The notes under the pieces are model-generated. The model saw only the letters and a program-made list of their open reading frames with translations. It did no database searches and was not told where the DNA came from. A stretch of DNA of 64,000 nucleotides. Source: Mesobacillus maritimus (GTDB lineage: Bacteria > Bacillota > Bacilli > Bacillales > Cytobacillaceae). Of this stretch, positions 34,666 to 43,076 are shown piece by piece. The position numbers were made by a program, and so were the translations under genes. How positions within the stretch are numbered: the stretch's first letter is position 1; each line of letters starts with the position of its first letter. Location of the stretch: NCBI RefSeq assembly GCF_019749255.1, contig NZ_JACWFH010000012.1, positions 124,001-188,000 of the forward strand, read 5' to 3'.

Positions 34666-35862
34666 TTATGCTGCTTTCCTTACTTGATCTTTTTGTTCCA
34701 TCGCTTTGCTAAATCCAGTTAACACTGCAGCCATTAAAACCATCAGTGCTCCAATCCAGGACGTATGAATCAGTCCAATTGAATCTGTAATCACGCCGCC
34801 CAAATAAGAGCCTATGGCAATCCCGGCATTAAAGGCCGCAATATTTATGGCCGATGCAACATCCACTGCACTCGGAACGAAGCGCTCTGCCAGCATCACC
34901 ACATATACTTGTAATCCTGGCACATTCATAAATGCGAACAGCCCCATCACCAGAATCGTGATTAATCCTGCCATTTTAAATGGTGCTGTAAACATCAAAA
35001 CAAATAAGACGACTGCCTGTACAATAAACATATAAAACAATGCACGAATTGGATTTTGATTCGATAGCTTTCCTCCAATCATATTTCCAATCGCAATCGC
35101 AATGCCATACGCTAATAAAATGACAGCCACAGTTCCTTCTTTAAACCCCGTAATTTCTTGAAGCAATGGGGATAAGAAGGTAAACACAACAAATGTTCCG
35201 CCATACCCTAAGGCTGTAATAATGAATACAAGCAATAATCGGCCATTGGTTACAAGCTTAAGCTGATCATGAAAGCTTGTTTTTACTCCTTTTCGTAAGT
35301 TAGATGGGACAAGAATGCTGTTTGCAATCAAGGCAATGACACCAATGATGACAATAGTCATAAAGGCTGTTCTCCACCCTAGCTGCTGCCCAATAAAGGT
35401 GCCAAATGGGACACCCGTTACCGTCGCTACTGTAAGACCTGTAAACATAATGGAAATCGCGCTAGCTCTGCGATTTTCTGGAACTAAATCGGCCGCTATG
35501 GTCGATCCGATTGACATGAACACCCCATGTGAAAAGGCTGAAATTACACGTGCTACTAGCAACACCCCAATTGTCGAAGAGATGGCAGCAAGAGTATTGC
35601 CTATAATGAAGACAATCATAATCCAAAGTAACAACGTCTTACGTGACATGCTCGATGTCGCAGATGTAAATATAGGTGCTCCAAATGTGACCCCTAAAGC
35701 ATATAACGATACCGTTAACCCTGCCGTGGTGACTGGAATACTTAAATCCTTTGCAATCATAGGCAGCAACCCGACACTGATGAATTCAGTCGTTCCGATT
35801 GCAAACGCACTAACTGCTAAAGCAAGCAATGCTAACGTACTTTGCTTTTTACTTAAAGCCAT
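34666..35862 (-). CDS. ytbD: Major facilitator superfamily transporter YtbD
   Basis: 398 residues, 12 hydrophobic helices. Motifs of drug/sugar-efflux DHA1 transporters: AIGTTEFISVGLLPMIAKDL in helix 1, GAPIFTSATSSMSRKTLLLW (loop 2-3) and GLTVATVTGVPFGTFIGQQL (helix 5 antiporter motif). Same order ytcD / ytbD-ytbE as in B. subtilis; likely exports the same class of compound that YtcD senses. Confidence 0.88.
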   Translation of the reverse strand: MALSKKQSTLALLALAVSAFAIGTTEFISVGLLPMIAKDLSIPVTTAGLTVSLYALGVTFGAPIFTSATSSMSRKTLLLWIMIVFIIGNTLAAISSTIGVLLVARVISAFSHGVFMSIGSTIAADLVPENRRASAISIMFTGLTVATVTGVPFGTFIGQQLGWRTAFMTIVIIGVIALIANSILVPSNLRKGVKTSFHDQLKLVTNGRLLLVFIITALGYGGTFVVFTFLSPLLQEITGFKEGTVAVILLAYGIAIAIGNMIGGKLSNQNPIRALFYMFIVQAVVLFVLMFTAPFKMAGLITILVMGLFAFMNVPGLQVYVVMLAERFVPSAVDVASAINIAAFNAGIAIGSYLGGVITDSIGLIHTSWIGALMVLMAAVLTGFSKAMEQKDQVRKAA

Positions 35863-36019
35863 ATTATTTCCTCCTTTTTTCTGTTATATAAATCGAAACT
35901 TATCTTTCAGCGAATAATAAATTCAGAAAGAAAGTATAGTGTGATTCGGCCGGCAAATGTTATTATGATCTCTATCACCCATAAAGAAAAGTACGCACTT
36001 TAAAGTTCTATAGATACCA

Positions 36020-36040
36020 TAAAGTAATATAGGTACTTTA
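36020..36040. promoter_or_regulatory. Operator dyad between ytbD and ytcD
   Basis: TAAAGTA and TACTTTA are perfect inverted halves around ATATAGG, 27 bases upstream of ytcD; a further TTTATAGT and AAAGTAC lie on each side. Position and symmetry suit binding by the HxlR-type protein YtcD itself. Confidence 0.55.
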
Positions 36041-36066
36041 TAGTGCCTATCGGGAGGAAGCTAAAA

Positions 36067-36438
36067 ATGCAAAAGAAGAAATACAATATTTCAGTTGAAG
36101 CAACCTTAGAAGTCATCGGTGGGAAGTGGAAATGTGTGATTCTCTGCCATCTCACTCATGGAAAAAAACGTACCAGCGAATTAAAGCGCCTCATGCCAAA
36201 TATCACCCAAAAAATGCTTACCCAACAGCTGCGCGAGCTAGAAGAGGATGGTGTCATCAATCGAATCGTCTATAATCAAGTTCCACCAAAAGTAGAATAC
36301 GAGCTAAGTGAATATGGACGAAGCTTAGAAGGGATCCTAAATTCACTTTGTGCATGGGGCGAAAACCATTTAACGAAAGTATATGGAGATAAATTTTCTG
36401 TTCTAGAAAATAGTGTGTTGAATGAACAGCTTAAGTGA
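36067..36438 (+). CDS. ytcD: HxlR-family transcriptional regulator YtcD
   Basis: 123 residues from ATG 36067 with GGGAGGAAG upstream (an ATG at 36043 lacks a site). Winged helix with VIGGKWKCVILCHLTHGKKR, ELKRLMPNITQKMLTQQLRE and PPKVEYELSEYGRSL. The cysteines in KWKCVILCHL sit where HxlR/YodB proteins sense thiol-reactive compounds. Divergent from ytbD-ytbE, which it probably represses. Confidence 0.9.
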   Translation: MQKKKYNISVEATLEVIGGKWKCVILCHLTHGKKRTSELKRLMPNITQKMLTQQLRELEEDGVINRIVYNQVPPKVEYELSEYGRSLEGILNSLCAWGENHLTKVYGDKFSVLENSVLNEQLK

Positions 36439-36468
36439 GTCTTTTGGGGATTATTTAGGTAAGACAGT

Positions 36469-36522
36469 TAAAACAGCCGATCCCTTTGAATTTGAAGGTG
36501 AAAACGGCTGTTTTATTTTTTC
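36469..36522 (+). terminator. Terminator of ytcD
   Basis: TAAAACAGCCG and CGGCTGTTTTA, 11-bp stem with a large loop, followed by TTTTTT. Confidence 0.75.
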
Positions 36523-36610
36523 ATTAGGGTTTGAAAACTTTCAGCATGTGGAGGTGATAGTAAAGAAGAAATTTTCTTAAATGGATGGATGATAGGTAAA
36601 AAAGAATGTA

Positions 36611-36635
36611 AAAAAAAGAGCCTTTAATAGGCACC
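36611..36635 (-). terminator. Probable terminator of the HTH/coiled-coil gene
   Basis: Short GCCT/AGGC stem with a seven- to eight-base T-run on the minus strand, just after the stop. Confidence 0.5.
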
Positions 36636-37346
36636 TTATTTACGGAAGATGGAAAGAAGTTTCCCCCATGGATCCTTGGGCTGTTTTTGAACCACTTCTT
36701 CAATCTTTCTATTAAGCTCATTTTGTGAACGCCATACTTTACTCTGTTCTTCCCTTAATGTTTGGAGTTCCCTTTGTAAAACGTCATTTTTTTCTTTTTC
36801 TTGCTGCAACATTTCTTCGTAATGGGTTCGTTCTTGTTCCGCTAGTTTTTCAATTTTTAGTTGGGTTTTTTGTGCAGAGTTTCGAATATTTGCCCCCAAA
36901 TCATGATGATCTTGCTGAAGCCGCGAAACGGTTACTTTCAGTTGGGACATATCGTTTGTTAGTTGGACATTCATTTCCCGTGTTGCTGCAAGCTCATTGG
37001 CTAAAAAAGAGAACATCTCTTTTAACTGATTCGGGTCTTGGAGCATATTGTTGTATGTATCGGGTACAGCCACTTCAATTTCAGTTGAGCCTATTAATCT
37101 TGCTTTCTGTTGAGAAGCAAGCTCTTTCGCTTCATCTTCTAGGGGCTTGTCCGTATCGCGTAACGCTACAAGCACTTCAATATCGGATTGAACAAAGACT
37201 CGCCGATCGCCCTCTTTTAAAAATTCATAGCCATTTCTCTCTAAGATCTGGGCATACTTCCGAACAGTAGGTGACGCGATCCCTGCTTTTTCCGCAACCT
37301 CCTTGGAAGAGAAAGATAGTTCATAAGGTTGAATATCGCTTCGCAT
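36636..37346 (-). CDS. MerR-type HTH and coiled-coil DNA-binding protein
   Basis: 236 residues. A MerR/RacA-like helix-turn-helix at about 11-55 (SSKEVAEKAGIASPTVRKYA, GDRRVFVQSDIEVL), a linker, a long coiled coil at about 105-222 (heptads through TNDMSQLKVTVSRLQQDHHD and EEMLQQEKEKNDVLQRELQT), and a C-terminal tail WGKLLSIFRK that looks like an amphipathic membrane-binding helix. AGGAGG with six-base spacing fixes the start. The plan recalls RacA and the DUF3967-type proteins of Bacillus plasmids and phages. Its upstream region holds repeated palindromes TATCGCnnnGCGATA, and a near copy covers its own start codon (37334-37350), which suggests autoregulation. Function is inferred. Confidence 0.75.
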   Translation of the reverse strand: MRSDIQPYELSFSSKEVAEKAGIASPTVRKYAQILERNGYEFLKEGDRRVFVQSDIEVLVALRDTDKPLEDEAKELASQQKARLIGSTEIEVAVPDTYNNMLQDPNQLKEMFSFLANELAATREMNVQLTNDMSQLKVTVSRLQQDHHDLGANIRNSAQKTQLKIEKLAEQERTHYEEMLQQEKEKNDVLQRELQTLREEQSKVWRSQNELNRKIEEVVQKQPKDPWGKLLSIFRK

Positions 37347-37403
37347 ATCGAGCCTCCTTTTCTATTAAATATGAACGTTTTCAATTGAATTTGCAAGAGA
37401 CAT

Positions 37404-38467
37404 ATCGCCTAGCGATACAAATATTCTTAGGATTTCAAACAATAATTTCAAGGACGGTGTATCGAGCGCTTTTAAATTAGTTCATTCTTAGCTTATATAT
37501 CGTTGAATTAGATGCCGCTATACCCCCATTCAGTTATTGGTACACTACGCAGTATTGGTTGCTCTAGAAGGTGAAGCTTACCCATATCGTATAGCGATAT
37601 AAAGATTCTGAGGAGGCCAATCATTAGTCCCAAGTACGTTGTATAGAGTACTTTTAGATTAGTAGATTCTAGTCTACATATCTTAGATGCCACAACACTC
37701 CCATTCAGTTATTGGTTACACGATGCAGCCTTGCTTTGCTCTTCAAGGTAACTAGTCATATCGCATTGCGATACAAACAATCTGAGGAGTCCAAGCAGGA
37801 CTCTCAAGTACATTTGTATCAAGCATATCAGATTAGTACTACCTTAGCTTACATATTTCTGAAATAGATTCCCAGTAAATTCTACCCCCATACAGTTATT
37901 GGTCCACGATAACGGCATTGTTTTACTCCTAAAAGTGAGCTTACCGTATTGCATGGCGATACAAAGATTCCGAGAAGTCAAGCATGACTCTCAAGTACTG
38001 TTGTATCGGACAATTTTCATTAGTACATTCTTAGCTTGCACATCCCTGAATTATATCACACTACATTTCACTCTCATTCAGTTAATGGTCACACGATGCA
38101 ACCCTGTATTGTCCTTCAAGGTGAGTTTACCGTATCGCATACCGATACAAGAGATTTTGTATACGATTGGTATTCCACCATTTCAATCATCCACACACAT
38201 ATATATGCCCCTCCCGCGATTTCCTTCGAAACTTCAAGATGCACAGCCTATCATCAATCACCATATTGAATAGCGCTACAACAACCTCAGAAGGATCAAA
38301 GCCCTTTCGGAAGGTCTTCTGTCCATATCGGATAGCAATATGGACGCTTTGATTCTAGGTTGAGCGATACATCACCAAAATGGCTATACCTCATGTTTTT
38401 CCTGATACTCACTTACATTTATTGAATGTGGATTTTATTAAAGCTTCCTTATATCGCCCTGCGATAC
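37404..38467. repeat. Tandem ~180-bp repeat array carrying eight TATCGCnnnGCGATA palindromes
   Basis: Four degenerate units of 174-188 bases and a truncated fifth. Each begins with a 15-base palindrome: 37404 (perfect), 37586 (one change), 37760 (perfect), 37948 (one change), 38134 (one change). Degenerate copies lie at 38265 and 38327, and a last perfect copy at 38453. Within units, CTCAAGTAC-n-TTGTATCGAG about 60 bases in, and CATTCAGTTATTGG about 120 bases in, are also kept. The palindrome is the best conserved part although the rest has drifted. No credible coding sequence is present. Confidence 0.8.
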
Positions 38468-38688
38468 GCCATCCACATAAAGAAGTTCCCCCTTGATCAT
38501 TTAATAGAACCCCTGAACATTCAGGTATTTAATAGACTCCCTATACAAAATCAGCTAAATATTTCCTCGGAAATGCAATCTTCGACTTTTTATTTTGTTT
38601 TTCTACATAGGGTCTTTTTCAAAATCACGCAATCCGTTGAAATATGTTTTTGCATCGGTCTCCCTTCTGAAAAACATAGCCATCCTCT

Positions 38689-38727
38689 CCTCCGCATCTT
38701 TTTATGAAAAGATGCGGAGGCTTTTTT
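38689..38727 (+). terminator. Strong terminator at the end of the palindrome array
   Basis: CCTCCGCATCTTTT, loop TATG, AAAAGATGCGGAGG and a C plus six T: a perfect 14-bp stem. No plus-strand gene lies between ytcD's own terminator and this site, so it would end a transcript crossing the array. Confidence 0.85.
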
Positions 38728-38730
38728 CAT

Positions 38731-39042
38731 ATTTGTGTGGAGCAAGGTTTAACCGGGAAGCAAGGCGTGATCATTCCGAAACAGAATGTCCGCAACCTGA
38801 TGCTGGCTAAAGAAGTCGTCGCTGCTGTCGAACGTGGAGAATTTCATATATGGGAGATTGGTCATATATCTGAAGGAATTGAGATTTTAACCGGAGTTCC
38901 GGCAGGAAATGTGCGTGGTGAGGATGGCCAATACCCTGAGGGGACCATCTTTGCCAAGGTTGAGGCGCGGTTTTCCTCGATGTATGAGGCTGCGAAGGAA
39001 CAGCAGGAACGGAAAGAAGTGGCTGGGGCTGGAGCGGTTTGA
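38731..39042 (+). pseudogene. C-terminal remnant of a LonB-like (AAA_32) protease
   Basis: About 103 residues: VEQGLTGKQGVIIPKQNVRN, LMLAKEVVAAVERGEFHIWE and EGIEILTGVPAG correspond to the end of the proteolytic domain and C-terminal tail of Lon-like ATP-binding proteases of the YcbZ type, whose intact length is around 750-800 residues. The catalytic Ser-Lys pair and the ATPase part are missing. It begins immediately after the terminator at 38689-38727, without a start codon of its own. Confidence 0.7.
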
Positions 39043-39114
39043 CGCTTTAATGTAACGGGGGTCAGGCACCAACTGCGTAGCAGGGGCTGGCATACCCCAG
39101 AGCATTTACATCTT

Positions 39115-39495
39115 TTTGGGGGCTAATTGTGCTTTGGTTGCTAAGATAAATGCTAAAAGAAAGAGCTTTTCCCTAATTTTTATATAGGATTATAGCTCTT
39201 TTTTTGTGTTGAGGCTTAGTTTTAGCGTGTTGGGGTTGGGTTTTAGCTGAAAAAAGGTCATTAGATACGGTAAGGGGTAATATATATTCCCCCTAGGAGA
39301 ATATATTGAGGGGACTTTGGCCTTTATTCCCCCTAAGAGACGTTATATTCCCTATACGGGAATATAATTGAGGGTTAACAGCTTTTTATTCCCTGTATGG
39401 GGAATATAATTAAGGGTAACAGCTTTTTATTCCCTGTATGGGGAATATAATTAAGGGTAACAGCTTTTTATTCCCTGTATGGGGAATATATTCTG
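39115..39495. repeat. Hairpin-array element B (TATTCCC/GGGAATA family)
   Basis: Same plan as element A at 31888-32322: AAAGAGCT...AGCTCTTTTTTT hairpin (39158-39206), then GTTGGGGTTGGGTTTTAGCT, TGAAAAAAGGTCATTAGATA, CGGT and palindromes. Here the repeated unit is 41 bases, containing ACAGCTTTTTATTCCCTG and GGGGAATATAATT, present three times at exact 41-base steps. No coding sequence. Confidence 0.7.
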
Positions 39496-39618
39496 TCCTT
39501 AGTAGAATGGAAATCTGCTTTTGAATCAAGAAAAAACTTTCTTTCTCCTTCGCTAATCTTTACAATGTGATTATCTATTACATCTGGACCTAGTGTCTTT
39601 CCATAAGGAGTTTCTAAC

Positions 39619-40971
39619 ATGGTACCTTTGCGAATGCGGTTTGAAAAGCTGTCCCCTTCACAACTGATTGTCTCGTTTTACTTTTTTGCTGTCTTGATCT
39701 CGGTCGCTTTACTGAGCTTGCCGATTGCCTTAAAGCCGGGGGTGGAGTGGTCGTTTATTGATGTGCTGTTTACGGCGGTGAGTGCGATTAGCGTGACGGG
39801 CTTGGCGGTTGTTTCCACTCCAGACACATTTAGTACAACGGGGATCTTTATTTTGATGTTTATCCTCCAGTTTGGTGGCATCGGAATCATGACGTTGGGG
39901 ACCTTTTTCTGGTTGATTTTAGGGAGAAAGATTGGCTTAAAAGAACGACAGCTGATTAAGACTGACCAGAATCAATCGTCTCTATCCGGACTTGTCATTT
40001 TGATGAAAAATATTTTAATCATCATTGTGGTCATCGAACTTGTTGGAGGTTTACTGTTGGGGACTTACTTTTTAGGCTATTTCCCTACTTGGCAGGAGGC
40101 GTTTTTACAAGGTATGTTTGCCTCTGTGAGTGCTACGACCAATGCTGGCTTTGATATTACCGGACAATCGTTGATCCCGTTTGCGCATGATTACTATGTG
40201 CAAACTGTGAACATTGTCCTCCTCACTTTAGGAGCGATTGGTTTTCCGGTCCTGATTGAGTTAAAGGATTACTTTGCCTCGAGAAACACGCGGAAACGGG
40301 CCCATTTTTCTTTATATACGAAACTAACGACAACCACCTTTTTTGGTTTGATGCTGTTTGGGACACTTGCAATTTTACTATTAGAATTCAATCATTTCTT
40401 CGCGGATAAAACTTGGCATGAATCGTTTTTCTATGCCTTCTTCCAATCGTCGACGACGAGGAATGGAGGCTTGGCGACGGTGGATGTGAGCTTGTTTACC
40501 AATCCTACGCTACTCGTAATTAGTGGATTGATGTTCATTGGTGCTTCTCCTAGCTCTGTCGGTGGAGGCGTACGGACAACGACGGTCGCGATTATCCTGT
40601 TGTTTTTATATAGCTTTGCTCGCGGGCGGAAGTCGGTGAAAGTATTCAATCGTGAATTCGAGCCAGAGGATATTTTAAAGTCGATGGCCGTGATGTCGAC
40701 GGCTTTGCTGTTGTGCTTTATTGCTGTCATCGTTCTATCGATTACTGAGCCGTTCTCGACGATGCAACTGATCTTCGAGGTCGCTTCGGCGTTTGGGACA
40801 ACTGGTTTATCGATGGGCATCACACCTGAACTAAGTCCCACTGGGAAGATGATTATTATTCTCCTCATGTTCATCGGTCGAATTGGTATTCTGTCCTTTA
40901 TTACGATTATCTCAAGACCAGGGGCAGACGATTTGTATCATTTCCCTAGGGAGAAAGTGATTATTGGGTAA
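39619..40971 (+). CDS. ktrB: KtrB/KtrD-type potassium (sodium-coupled) transporter subunit
   Basis: 450 residues. TrkH-family fold: four repeated helix-pore-helix units, with selectivity-filter segments at AISVTGLAVVST, ATTNAGFDITG, STTRNGGLATVD and AFGTTGLSMGI. Length is that of the small Ktr proteins. AAGGAG precedes the ATG. Ktr channels need a cytoplasmic RCK partner (KtrA/KtrC); none is adjacent. B. subtilis KtrD is also encoded away from its partner, so this copy may be KtrD rather than KtrB. Confidence 0.88.
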   Translation: MVPLRMRFEKLSPSQLIVSFYFFAVLISVALLSLPIALKPGVEWSFIDVLFTAVSAISVTGLAVVSTPDTFSTTGIFILMFILQFGGIGIMTLGTFFWLILGRKIGLKERQLIKTDQNQSSLSGLVILMKNILIIIVVIELVGGLLLGTYFLGYFPTWQEAFLQGMFASVSATTNAGFDITGQSLIPFAHDYYVQTVNIVLLTLGAIGFPVLIELKDYFASRNTRKRAHFSLYTKLTTTTFFGLMLFGTLAILLLEFNHFFADKTWHESFFYAFFQSSTTRNGGLATVDVSLFTNPTLLVISGLMFIGASPSSVGGGVRTTTVAIILLFLYSFARGRKSVKVFNREFEPEDILKSMAVMSTALLLCFIAVIVLSITEPFSTMQLIFEVASAFGTTGLSMGITPELSPTGKMIIILLMFIGRIGILSFITIISRPGADDLYHFPREKVIIG

Positions 40972-41177
40972 ACAAGGGACGTTTCTCTTGTTTCATTCGA
41001 ATTCAATTTTATTCCCTACAAAATGATGAAACGCGATTCTCATGAATGTAAAAACATGGAATGGGACTTTTCATCATACTCATATAAGGAAGTTATTTTT
41101 ACTTTGTAAATTTTCTTTAGCTGCATGGATTCATTCAGGTTATGAAGATAGTACGAACTTGGAAGGTGTGTATGAGG

Positions 41178-41594
41178 ATGCCTGACTTTAGTTTTGTGCT
41201 TTGGGGACTGCTTTTACTTGCGGCTGTGGTTGTGATGGTAATTAAGAAGGACTTTCGTGATTCTGCAGTAGCGACGATGAATTTCAATTCTGAAGATGTG
41301 CCGCCCTTTTTCTGTCGGTTATCTGCGATTTTTGATTCTGGTTTCAAAGTCGCCGACGTCCACGCTATCCAATCGATGATTGACCAAATGAATGAAGACA
41401 ATGAAGTAGGTGAGCTCGGTTGCTATACTGTTCGATTCCGAGGAAAGAAAATAAGGATTCGCATCAAAGCAGAAATTCATCTTGATCGTGAAGAGAACTC
41501 TAAAGAAGTCGTGTTGTTTTTTTCGAGTCAGCCTGAGTTGGTTCAGGCAATTAATCGAGTGATGAGAAAATGTGCGGAGGAATATGAAATGTAA
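41178..41594 (+). CDS. Hypothetical membrane-anchored protein
   Basis: 138 residues from ATG 41178 (GGAAGGTG nine bases upstream); ATG 41142 is possible but has a poorer site. One N-terminal helix (FSFVLWGLLLLAAVVVMVI), then a soluble alpha/beta domain with SAIFDSGFKVADVHAIQSMI and YTVRFRGKKIRIRIKAEIHL. No recognised family, though layout recalls YfmQ-like proteins of Bacillus. Probably co-located with ktrB by chance; 206 bases separate them. Confidence 0.6.
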   Translation: MPDFSFVLWGLLLLAAVVVMVIKKDFRDSAVATMNFNSEDVPPFFCRLSAIFDSGFKVADVHAIQSMIDQMNEDNEVGELGCYTVRFRGKKIRIRIKAEIHLDREENSKEVVLFFSSQPELVQAINRVMRKCAEEYEM

Positions 41595-41657
41595 TTGGTC
41601 TTTCAAACGTTTGATTGATTTTGCCTTGATGTATCAGGGTTTGTTGGCTCTGAGATT

Positions 41658-41712
41658 GAAGTAAATAGGTAAAATGATTGCCTTGCGTAGGTATAATTTA
41701 CCTATTTACTTC
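41658..41712. repeat. Perfect 16-bp inverted repeat
   Basis: GAAGTAAATAGGTAAA (41658-41673) and TTTACCTATTTACTTC (41697-41712) are exact inverse complements around 23 bases. No T-run follows on either strand. A TATAAT (41692-41697) touches the right arm. It lies between the hypothetical protein and the convergent coiled-coil gene and could be an operator or the trace of a small mobile repeat. Confidence 0.6.
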
Positions 41713-41845
41713 TGCAATCCTACCGAAAAAAAGGGATTTTATTACATTATATTGAAGTTTGAATTTCATTGATGGGAAAAAGTGTTTTCTTTTGAAAAAA
41801 ACGTAGAAAAGAACTATAGAGTACCTAAACATGAAAGGGTAAATT

Positions 41846-42496
41846 TTACTTTTTCGAAAGTCTCTCAATTTTTGATTCCGATTTTAATAATCGTTCATTT
41901 AAAGCTTGGATCCCACTTCTGCTTTCATCAAGCTTGCTGTTTATTTGCTTTAGCATAGCTGTCATATTCGCTGGTTCATTTTCCTCAATTCTGGTTAACG
42001 CTGCTTCTACCCGACCTAGGCGCTTGTCTACCTCGTTAAATCTCTGGTTCACTTCACCGAAGTGCTCATCCACCGTGATAAATCTCTGGTTCACTTCATC
42101 GAAGTGCTCATCCACCTTGATAAATCTTTGGTCCACTACATCGAAGCGCTCGTCCACCTTGATAAATCTTTGGTTCACTTCATCGAAGCGCTCATCCACC
42201 TTGATAAATCTCTGATTCACTTCATCGAAGCGCTCGTCTACCTTGATAAATCTCTGATTCACTTCATCGAAGCGCTCGTCCACCTTGATAAATCTCTGGT
42301 TCACTTCATCGAAGCGCTCGTCTACCTTGTTAAACCTCTGGTCCACACCATCGAATCGCTCATCCATTGCGATTATTCGCTCTGTATTTTTTGCTACCAG
42401 ATGAATGAGTTGCTGCATCATTTCATCTTGTTTGGTGAGTCTCTCATTCATCGTATTTTCAAGTTTTTGGATGACTCTTCTCGTTTCCTTCCCCAC
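41846..42496 (-). CDS. Coiled-coil protein of nine 14-residue repeats
   Basis: 216 residues from GTG 42496, with AAAGGAGGTGAAA upstream. The middle consists of the unit VDERFDEVNQRFIK repeated about nine times (roughly residues 45-170), flanked by helical, polar ends. This is a long parallel or antiparallel coiled coil with Val/Phe/Val cores. In the DNA the 42-base unit is nearly identical for several copies, so copy number can change. Similar proteins occur in Bacillus and phages with no known function. Confidence 0.75.
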   Translation of the reverse strand: MGKETRRVIQKLENTMNERLTKQDEMMQQLIHLVAKNTERIIAMDERFDGVDQRFNKVDERFDEVNQRFIKVDERFDEVNQRFIKVDERFDEVNQRFIKVDERFDEVNQRFIKVDERFDVVDQRFIKVDEHFDEVNQRFITVDEHFGEVNQRFNEVDKRLGRVEAALTRIEENEPANMTAMLKQINSKLDESRSGIQALNERLLKSESKIERLSKK

Positions 42497-42701
42497 AAAA
42501 TTTCACCTCCTTTAATTGATAGATTCATTATAGTTCCGATTGCTTAAGGAAACAACAATCCCTGCCGTTTTATTTTGTCCCAATTGTATAGATATTTATA
42601 TCCTCCCTTGCCGTTGTAAAAAGTATGGGCAGTCCGCTAGGGGAAGGTATATGCTAAAGTAAAGCTGTCCTTTATTTTTCTCCTTACTGGGGGGTGTCAC
42701 C

Positions 42702-43076
42702 ATGAAATTATTTTTAGTAGGTTTAGGTGGTTTTTTCGGAGCGATTTCACGGTTTATGATTGGGGAATGGTTGCATAGTGATAACGGATTTCCACTTGGA
42801 ACATTGGGTGTTAATTTGCTTGGTTGTTTGGTACTGGGCTGGTTTTTAGCTTTTGCGAAGCAGAAAGGGTTACGTGGTGAAACAGTTCTACTAATAGGTA
42901 CAGGATTTTTAGGCTCGTTTACAACATTTTCAACGTTTTCAGTCGAAACAGTAAATCTTCTTACTGCTGGACGAATCCTGGTTGCACTGCTTTATGTTCT
43001 CCTCTCCGTTTTCGTGGGGATAATACTTTCGTTTCTTGGCTTCAAGCTTGCCCATAAGGGAGATGAAACTGTATGA
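42702..43076 (+). CDS. fluC: Fluoride channel FluC/CrcB, first subunit
   Basis: 124 residues, four helices. Family residues: GGFFGAISRFMIG at the N terminus, GTLGVNLLGCLVLG (pore Asn) and GFLGSFTTFSTFSVE with the phenylalanine box. GGGGGGTGTC precedes the ATG. It overlaps the next gene by four bases; the two form a heterodimeric channel as yhdU/yhdV in B. subtilis. I could not find a crcB-motif riboswitch upstream. Confidence 0.92.
   Translation: MKLFLVGLGGFFGAISRFMIGEWLHSDNGFPLGTLGVNLLGCLVLGWFLAFAKQKGLRGETVLLIGTGFLGSFTTFSTFSVETVNLLTAGRILVALLYVLLSVFVGIILSFLGFKLAHKGDETV

Noticed and set aside
37899-38707. Several short plus-strand frames in the palindrome array
   Set aside because: They change frame from unit to unit and have no ribosome binding sites; the array is non-coding.
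39495-39618. c-di-AMP (ydaO) riboswitch before ktrB
   Set aside because: The leader is too short and consists of hairpin element B and unstructured sequence.
42062-42547. Leucine/histidine-rich repeat protein on the plus strand
   Set aside because: Antisense to the 42-bp repeats of the coiled-coil gene, which has the proper ribosome binding site.
42550-42701. Fluoride riboswitch before fluC
   Set aside because: I could not find the conserved crcB-motif blocks; only a normal ribosome binding site is evident.
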